This document shows, in pieces, positions 58,864-64,000 of a stretch of DNA of 64,000 bases; positions within the stretch are counted from its first letter, which is position 1, and each line of letters opens with the position of its first letter. The DNA lies in NCBI GenBank assembly GCA_001298575.1, contig LJCV01000275.1:124001-188000 (forward strand). Reading direction: 5' to 3'. The DNA is from Actinobacteria bacterium OK074. Its GTDB lineage: Bacteria; Actinomycetota; Actinomycetes; Streptomycetales; Streptomycetaceae. The notes under the pieces were generated by a model. That model made no database searches and had not been told where the DNA came from. It was given only the letters and a program-made list of their open reading frames with translations. Made by a program: the position numbers and the translations under genes.

Positions 58864-59340
58864 CTACAGAGGGTGAGCCACGGCAACCACTCGGCCGAGG
58901 ATGGTGGCGTGGTCGGTCACCGGGGTGCTGAGGCTGTGTTGCCCGTCCTGTTCCACGGTGAGCTGGGCGCCGTTGAGCAGGGCATGGCCGGCTGCGGGGC
59001 CCAGCACGATCTGCAGGACGTATACCGTTCCGGATGTGCTCTCGGAATTTCCGGGGGTGAGGAAATGGCAGGCGGAGTTCGCGGGGTTGCTTCCCGAGTG
59101 GGACAGTTTGGGATCGGTCACGACCTGGTAAGTACGTTGGCTATTCCGGACACGGGTGAGGTGTCCCTGCTCTTCCAGGATGTTGATGTGGTACCTCACG
59201 GTCCGCGTGCTGCTTAGCCCGACCCCTGCAGCTACTTCGCGGATTGACGGGGGGAATCCACGGTTGTCGGTCGAGTCCTTGATGAAGGTAAGGATCTGCT
59301 GCTGGCGCAAACTCAGCGATGGACCATCTGTTGTCGGCAT
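58864..59340 (-). CDS. LexA-like regulator lacking the Ser-Lys dyad
   Basis: 158 residues from ATG 59340 after AAGGGAAACT; a 59445 start is in frame but low-complexity. The LexA winged helix is clear (LSLRQQQILTFIKDSTDNRG, then FPPSIREVAAGVGLSSTRTV and RYHINILEEQGHLTR). The C-domain looks like an S24-type beta fold (GTVYVLQIVLGPAAGHALLN; ATILGRVVAVAHPL), but no GDSM or catalytic Lys is visible, so it probably cannot self-cleave. It is likely a non-SOS sensor-repressor. It may control the downstream EEP gene. Confidence 0.72.
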   Translation of the reverse strand: MPTTDGPSLSLRQQQILTFIKDSTDNRGFPPSIREVAAGVGLSSTRTVRYHINILEEQGHLTRVRNSQRTYQVVTDPKLSHSGSNPANSACHFLTPGNSESTSGTVYVLQIVLGPAAGHALLNGAQLTVEQDGQHSLSTPVTDHATILGRVVAVAHPL

Positions 59341-59583
59341 AGTTTCCCTTGGACGTTCGGGCAGTTGACGGAACACAGTCGGAGAGAGAGGGCATCGGGA
59401 ACCGGCGAACGCGATTGTGGCGATGCGTTCGGGGGCGGTCAGCACTCCTGGTGGCGTGACGGCGCCTGCCGATTGAGCCCGCGGCCGTGGCCTGTCGGGA
59501 GTCCGCGGTAGCAGGGGGGCGAGTTCTTGTTGCCGGGGCGATGTTCACCCCGGTAGCGCCGTTGCCGGACGGGCTTCAGGGGT

Positions 59584-60969
59584 TCAGGTGGTGTCCGGGC
59601 TGGACGCGATGCTGTCTCCGCCGCCAGTGGTGGGGGCGATCGTGGAGAGCGTGGTCAGGTGGCGGCGGACCCGGTCGGCCTCGTGGGAGTCGATCGGGTC
59701 GTAGAGGGACAGGGCGGCGCGGAAGAGGGCGCCGGCCTCGTCGTAGTGTCCGGCGTCCTGGAGGGTCAGGCCGAGCAGGTCGCGGCTGCGGGCTTGCCAC
59801 CGGGTCCAGCCCGCCTGGTCGCACTCCTCGACTGCTTGTCGGCCGGCCGCTTCACCGGCGTCCAGGCCACCGGCGGCGGCGTGCGCGCGGCCCAGCGCGG
59901 CCAGGGCCCGCATCGCGTCCAGGCGGTCACCGGCCTCGATGAGGGTGGCGCGCGCCGCGGTCAGGATCCGGACCGCGGCGGCATCTCGGCCGAGGGCGGA
60001 CAGGACCGGGCCCCGGCACACGTCGGTGACGGCCACGCTGCGCCGGTGGGTGCGCTGCTGGGCCTCGGTGCGGCTGTTGCGGGTCAGCCGGAGACGGATG
60101 CCGCGGGCGCGGGCGAGGAAGGGCTCGGCGTCGGCGGGACGGCCCGCGTCGGCGTGGGTGGCGCCGATCTCGTGCAGGGCCTGCGCGATCGCGCGTTCGT
60201 CCCTGGCCTCACGGGCCCTGTGCAGGACCTTGTCGAATATGTCGGCCGCCTCGGTGTGGCGCCCGTAGCCGCGCAGGCCGATCCCCCAGGTGTTCAGGAT
60301 CTCGGTCTCGGCGGCGCCGTTGTGGCAGCGGCGGGCGGCGCCGAGGGCGCGTTCGTGCGTCTCGAACCACAGCGGGTAGTCGTGGGTGGCGCGCAGCAGC
60401 GGCCACAGGGCGTGGGCCAGCTGCCAGACCATGGCGTCCAGACCCGCGGTGTCCGCGGTGCGGACCGCGGCGAGCAGGTTGTCACGCTGGGCCTGAAGCC
60501 ATGCCAGTGCCGCCTCCTCCTGGGCGAGATCGACCGGGTCGGCCGGAACGTGGAGGTATTCGCGCTCCAGCGCGCAGTGGGTGGGCGTGAGGGTGTGTTC
60601 CGCGGCGGTGCTCGTGTGGAGGTAGTAGTCCAGCGCCCGGCGCCGCAGGTCCGGCAGCGGTTCACCGGCCGGTGCGCCCGTCCGGCGGGCGTAGTGGTCG
60701 CGGGCGTGCGCGCGGACGGAGTCGGGGACGCGGTAGACGCGTCCGCGGACGAGGACGGCGGCGGGGCGGGTGGGTGCCGGTTCCAGCAGGCCCGCCGTGC
60801 TCAGGGTCTGGAGGTGCTCCTGGGCCAGGGACGGAGACAGGGTGCAGACGGCCGCGGCGAACGCGACGTCGACATCCAGCGGGAAGGAAATGCCCAGGGT
60901 CTCGTAGACGCGGGCGGGTTCGGGCGGCAGCTGGTCATAGATGTCATCGATGGGCACGTTGACTGTCAC
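59584..60969 (-). CDS. AfsR-like winged-helix and TPR protein without NTPase domain
   Basis: 461 residues from 60969. Residues ~15-95 are a winged-helix-like segment of STAND regulators (LPPEPARVYETLGISFPLDV; HLQTLSTAGLLEPAP; YRVPDSVRAHARDHYARRTG), then a helical region and TPR repeats to the end (ETEILNTWGIGLRGYGRHTE; AQALHEIGATHADAGRPADA; DLLGLTLQDAGHYDEAGALF). It matches the C-terminal half of NB-ARC regulators but has no P-loop domain or output domain. It could be a partner subunit for another regulator. It is upstream of the LexA-like gene by ~240 bp. Confidence 0.72.
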   Translation of the reverse strand: MTVNVPIDDIYDQLPPEPARVYETLGISFPLDVDVAFAAAVCTLSPSLAQEHLQTLSTAGLLEPAPTRPAAVLVRGRVYRVPDSVRAHARDHYARRTGAPAGEPLPDLRRRALDYYLHTSTAAEHTLTPTHCALEREYLHVPADPVDLAQEEAALAWLQAQRDNLLAAVRTADTAGLDAMVWQLAHALWPLLRATHDYPLWFETHERALGAARRCHNGAAETEILNTWGIGLRGYGRHTEAADIFDKVLHRAREARDERAIAQALHEIGATHADAGRPADAEPFLARARGIRLRLTRNSRTEAQQRTHRRSVAVTDVCRGPVLSALGRDAAAVRILTAARATLIEAGDRLDAMRALAALGRAHAAAGGLDAGEAAGRQAVEECDQAGWTRWQARSRDLLGLTLQDAGHYDEAGALFRAALSLYDPIDSHEADRVRRHLTTLSTIAPTTGGGDSIASSPDTT

Positions 60970-61140
60970 GTGCGTCTCCTCTGTGTACTACGGGTTGGTG
61001 TTTCGGTTTGCGAGCCGGCTCCGGAGCGCGTGCCGGTCCGGGACTCCCTTGGGTGCTCCGCCCGCGGTCGGGACGGTCACGTCCTGTTCGCGGCCGGTCG
61101 GCTGCTTGCTTCGCCGCAGAGCGAGGCCGGGCTGTTGGGG

Positions 61141-61184
61141 GCCTGCCCCCGGCGTTGGCCGAGCACGGGGTGCCGGGGGCAGGC
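61141..61184 (-). terminator. 13-bp hairpin downstream of the Nudix-like gene
   Basis: GCCTGCCCCCGGC (61141-61153) pairs perfectly with GCCGGGGGCAGGC (61172-61184), loop 18 nt, ~65 bp after the stop at 61250. Confidence 0.7.
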
Positions 61185-61249
61185 GTTCAAGAAGCGGAGT
61201 TGATCGCTGTGTCCGCTCCGGGGCGCGGATCGATGGGCCGGGCAGAGGA

Positions 61250-61753
61250 TTACGCGGCCGGGTCCTCTCTGTACTGCGGTATGCCGAGGAGCAATTCCGC
61301 GAACTGCCCGCTGTCGGCGGCCGTGAGACATTGCTCGATGCGCCGCAGGGCGTGGTCGACGGCGAGGTCGCCCACCTCGGCACGCTCGGCCCAGCGTGCT
61401 TCGCCCAGGCGGCCGGACTCGGTGACCACCGGATCGGCATCACCGGGGATGTCCACCCGGTAGACGTAGTTGGTGCCTTCGCAGTGCTGTCCCGGCTGCT
61501 CCGGGACATGGTCGACGACGAGGAGACGGCCGGCGGTCGCCCGAAGGGTCAGCCGCTCGGCGAGCAGGCGGCTGAGGGCACGGCGGGGGAGTTCGTTGGC
61601 GGCGGCCGAACCTCCCGGTAGTCCCCACTCGGAGACGGCCGCCAGGTACGGGCGGCTGACCATGAGGATCTGCGTGCCCCTCGTGATGAGGGCGAGGGCT
61701 CCCACGCGGCGGGGCGGCGGGTCCTGGAACCAGTCCTGTGTCTCGTTGGGCAT
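61250..61753 (-). CDS. Nudix-fold protein with a degenerate active site
   Basis: 167 residues from ATG 61753 with AGGGAGC 4 nt upstream. The fold is recognisable (GALALITRGTQILMVSRPYL; EWGLPGGSAAANELPRRALS, then RLLAERLTLRATAGRL), but the REUxEExGU acidic residues are replaced by RLLAER, so the usual metal site is missing. It may be a ligand-binding or regulatory Nudix protein. The same frame also opens at GTG 62020, coupled by GTGA to the membrane-protein gene, which would add an 89-residue low-complexity N-part. Confidence 0.68.
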   Translation of the reverse strand: MPNETQDWFQDPPPRRVGALALITRGTQILMVSRPYLAAVSEWGLPGGSAAANELPRRALSRLLAERLTLRATAGRLLVVDHVPEQPGQHCEGTNYVYRVDIPGDADPVVTESGRLGEARWAERAEVGDLAVDHALRRIEQCLTAADSGQFAELLLGIPQYREDPAA

Positions 61754-62016
61754 GACGCTCCCTGGTCTCGATGTTGGCGGTGGTGGACCCGGTGCCGCAG
61801 TTCGACAACTGCCTCGCCGGGAGTCGTGGTTGTGTCCGTGTGCCGTGGTGCGTCCGCCCATCGCGATGCTCCACGGGGCAGTGGGCCAGAGCGGGTTTGT
61901 GTTCCTGAGATCCCTTCCGGCGTGGGCACCGGCAGCGGTTTGGTCCGGGGGATCACTCTCGTTCTCCGCGTGCACCAGGAGCAGCTGTTCGATGCGGTCG
62001 TGGACGGCCGTCATGC

Positions 62017-62307
62017 TCACGTCTTGACCTGGGTGGCGGGCGGTAGCGCGGAGCGTGGAGATGGTTGGGCGGGTCCTGCTGTCTGGAGGGTGCGGACGTA
62101 GGGGAGTTCGGCGATCCGCATGACGGGCGGGCTGACGGCGCTCCCCAGGTACGGTGCCGCGGCGGCGGCGCCGAGCAGCAGTGCGCCGAACAGGCGGCCG
62201 TGGCCGCTGGAGACGGCCGGGCCATGTCTGCTGTCCGGTGCCCGTGGCGCGGGCACGTCGTGGTGCGCCGGTTCGGCCGTGGTGCGGGCGGCGTCATCGT
62301 CGGACAT
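62017..62307 (-). CDS. Small single-helix membrane protein
   Basis: 96 residues from ATG 62307, overlapping the end of the CPBP-like gene by 14 nt. After a ~35-residue hydrophilic N-part there is one hydrophobic helix (LFGALLLGAAAAAPYLGSAV) and a short tail (MRIAELPYVRTLQTAGPAQP). No family is recognised. The overlap implies co-expression with the protease-like gene. Confidence 0.5.
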   Translation of the reverse strand: MSDDDAARTTAEPAHHDVPAPRAPDSRHGPAVSSGHGRLFGALLLGAAAAAPYLGSAVSPPVMRIAELPYVRTLQTAGPAQPSPRSALPPATQVKT

Positions 62308-63481
62308 CCGTGTCCTCCGGCGCGATATCCGTGCTCTCCGGGGCCGCCACGGCGTTTTTGGCGTCTCCGTCCGTCCATCCGAAGAACCCGATGGGGCCGC
62401 GTGCTCCGAGGACCCCGATCGTGCAGAGCACGACGAGTACACCCGTGGCCAGAACCTGGCCCGCCAACGGCAGGTACCAGCTGCCGCTGTTGACGAGGTC
62501 CCAGGCGGCGTGGCTGATCATCAGCGGCAGCAGCAGCCGGTGGCTCAGGTAGAGGCGGACACGCAGGACGGCCCAGAGGGCGAACGTGAGAGCGGGGATT
62601 CCCGCGTAGCCGTGCAGCAGCACCTCGATGACGGCGATGACGGCGTAGATCTGCCAGGCGGGCCGCCGGGCCGCGGCCAGCAGCGTGACGGTGGCCCCCA
62701 GGACCACGACGTCTTCCATGGCCACCGCGCGCACCACCTCCACGGCCAGCTGTGCGGGGGTGTGGATCCCCAGCGTGGTCATCTGGTCCTGGTGCATGAC
62801 CAGCCCGGTGCTCTGTACTGCGCCGGTCACCAGGCCGTTGAGGAGGATGCCGAGCAGGCAGCAGATGACGCCCTGTCCCGTGACCACGAGGAAGGGCCAC
62901 AGGCCCGGCCGCGTGCACAGCCCCCGCAGGAACGCCCGGGCGGGCGGGTGCCTGTCCGGGCCGGACGGCCGGTGCCCGGCGACGGGCGGTGCGGGAGGAG
63001 CGCCGGGCGTAAGACCGTTCGCGCGGGTGACTTCCCAGGCCAGCCATGCCAGGCCCAGTTCGTAGAGCGCGCCCCCCGGTTCGTACAGGCGGCCCCCGGC
63101 CATGAGCGCCGACACAGCGGTGATACCGAGCGCGGCAGCACCGGCCGTCTGCCCCGCCCGGTGGCGCCGGGACAGCCGGTCGCGGGCGGCCCGGACGGTC
63201 ACCGCACGCACAAGCCAGTACAGGACGAGAATCGCCCCCGTCTTGGACCCGATGCTCACGGCTCGCTCGGCGGCGGGCGGGATGTGCGCACCGGCCATCC
63301 CCGCGAACTCCATCGCGCCCAGGGCCATGGAGGGACCGACAGCGAGCAGCAGCAGGCCCGCCGCCGAGACGAGCGGGCGGCCCTGCTCGGGCGGGCGGCC
63401 CGTCTGCGGAAGGGATGAAGGCGAGCCCGCCGCGCACTCGCCCGATAACGTGTCGGGGCCTTTGGTGGCCTTTATGTCCAT
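62294..63481 (-). CDS. CPBP-like intramembrane protease family protein
   Basis: 395 residues from ATG 63481. About nine hydrophobic segments are present (LVSAAGLLLLAVGPSMALGA; AAALGITAVSALMAGGRLY; FLVVTGQGVICCLLGILLNG). The CPBP (Abi) region is near residues 255-340: the first motif is AMEDVVVLGATV (ED instead of EE, and the Arg is missing), the second is IEVLLHGYAGIPALTFALW (His), the third is LPLMISHAAWDLVNS (His...Asp/Asn). Weak motif 1 makes peptidase activity uncertain. Family members process proteins in the membrane, including peptide-immunity roles. The 240 bp upstream hold nothing recognised. Confidence 0.75.
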   Translation of the reverse strand: MDIKATKGPDTLSGECAAGSPSSLPQTGRPPEQGRPLVSAAGLLLLAVGPSMALGAMEFAGMAGAHIPPAAERAVSIGSKTGAILVLYWLVRAVTVRAARDRLSRRHRAGQTAGAAALGITAVSALMAGGRLYEPGGALYELGLAWLAWEVTRANGLTPGAPPAPPVAGHRPSGPDRHPPARAFLRGLCTRPGLWPFLVVTGQGVICCLLGILLNGLVTGAVQSTGLVMHQDQMTTLGIHTPAQLAVEVVRAVAMEDVVVLGATVTLLAAARRPAWQIYAVIAVIEVLLHGYAGIPALTFALWAVLRVRLYLSHRLLLPLMISHAAWDLVNSGSWYLPLAGQVLATGVLVVLCTIGVLGARGPIGFFGWTDGDAKNAVAAPESTDIAPEDTDVRR

Positions 63482-63722
63482 ATCCTCGAATGCTGTTCCG
63501 GTAAGTCCTGCGCGCCAGGGATGCGTCGGATCGCGCAGGGAGATTGGTGTGGCCTTTCGTTTCCCCGGATCACCGTCACAAGTCCCGGGGAAACGAAGGG
63601 GGGTTGGAAGGGTGTCGGGTGGTTCCCCGCCGCCGACGGGGGAGGCCCGGGTGGGCCCGGTGGCAGGGAGCGCGGACCCGCGCGCGGCAGCAGGGAATGG
63701 ACGGTGCTGTCGCGCGCGGGAG

Positions 63723-64000
63723 TCAGGTGGCCGCGGTGGGGTCAGCGGCAGGCGAAGGCGCGGGGAACGCATCGGCGGCCCTACGGACAGTCCAGATCGA
63801 GCGGCCGGTGAACGCGGCGATGTCGTGCACGGTTGCACCGCGGTGAAGTGCTCGCCTGACCGCCGTGGAAAAGCGGGCCGCCTCGTCGTTTGTCAGCCGC
63901 TCGGCGGAGGTGACCGCGGGCAGCGCACGCAGTTCCTTCTTCCACCTCTCGGCCCGGGCGGCCTTGGGGGACGGCGTGGCCGGCAGCGCGGCGGGATCAT
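63723..64000 (-). CDS. Helix-turn-helix-like protein (N-terminus outside window)
   Basis: Partial CDS; the stop is at 63723-63725 and the frame is open to the right edge. The visible ~90 residues (RAERWKKELRALPAVTSAER; ARFSTAVRRALHRGATVHDI; AAFTGRSIWTVRRAADAFPA) contain a likely helix-turn-helix (GATVHDIAAFTGRSIWTVRR). The C-terminus is Ala/Pro-rich. It resembles small DNA-binding proteins that recognise sites through one HTH. The true start and family are not seen. Confidence 0.6.
   Translation of the reverse strand, partial: DPAALPATPSPKAARAERWKKELRALPAVTSAERLTNDEAARFSTAVRRALHRGATVHDIAAFTGRSIWTVRRAADAFPAPSPAADPTAAT

Noticed and set aside
59340..59445. LexA (SOS) box near the LexA-like gene
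   Set aside because: Only half-site-like GTTC and GAAC fragments with wrong spacing are present.
1..64000. tRNA genes or tRNA-linked attachment sites
   Set aside because: No cloverleaf or conserved tRNA 3' end was recognised by eye; a covariance-model scan would be needed to be certain.

Overview
The window is about 72% GC, uses GTG and ATG starts with GGAGG-type ribosome sites, and packs genes with 4-nt GTGA/ATGA overlaps. Gene content (WhiB-like protein, MmyB-type XRE regulator, DUF2637 SpdB-like protein, AfsR-style STAND proteins, several Streptomyces-type hypotheticals) points to Streptomyces or a close relative. No rRNA, tRNA or CRISPR array was seen. The density of transposases, gene remnants and small biosynthetic clusters suggests an accessory region (chromosome arm, plasmid or integrated element), not core chromosome.

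Region 1 (1-6756, minus strand) is the maintenance and transfer module of a conjugative or mobilisable element: relaxase, MobC-like protein, DUF2637 membrane protein, WhiB-like protein, DnaC/IstB-type helicase loader and a replication-initiator-like protein whose gene carries iteron-like repeats. Region 2 (6757-10996) holds a quinone oxidoreductase preceded by repeated palindromic operators, an MmyB-type regulator, and an IclR-type regulator preceded by two tandem palindromes. Region 3 (11126-24607) is a patchwork of an XRE regulator, an IS110 transposase, an AfsR-like protein without a P-loop, Nudix and zinc-ribbon hypotheticals, an IS256 element with defined ends, and several broken genes. 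Region 4 (24877-31068) has a STAND NTPase, a GntR/UTRA regulator with its likely operators, and two tandem zeta-toxin-like kinases.

Region 5 (31019-38896, minus) is a candidate RiPP cluster. A tightly overlapping operon runs radical SAM/SPASM enzyme, Cys-rich protein, 2OG-Fe(II) oxygenase, thymidylate-kinase-like P-loop protein, and protein kinase. It is followed by a 52-residue precursor candidate, a strong hairpin, an aKG-HExxH-type peptide hydroxylase homologue and a beta-lactamase-fold serine hydrolase. A Nudix gene lies upstream. Region 6 (39130-44156) holds a PP2C-like phosphatase, a 2H phosphoesterase, a DUF6624-like protein, a TPR protein, a GNAT acetyltransferase and a TPR regulator.

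Region 7 (44456-48308, plus) is a compact lasso peptide cluster: precursor, cyclase, PqqD-like recognition element, transglutaminase-like leader peptidase, and an isoaspartyl-methyltransferase homologue. The predicted product has a Gly1-Asp9 ring. A short HExxH zincin and more hypotheticals follow. Region 8 (50262-55968) contains a second 2H phosphoesterase, a PhzF-like enzyme and remnants, including a broken TOTE-type primase and the N-terminus of a transposase. Region 9 (56093-63481, minus) holds two PP2C-like phosphatases, an EEP-family hydrolase, a LexA-like regulator lacking its protease dyad, a TPR protein, a degenerate Nudix protein, a small membrane protein and a CPBP-like intramembrane protease. 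A partial helix-turn-helix gene runs off the right edge.
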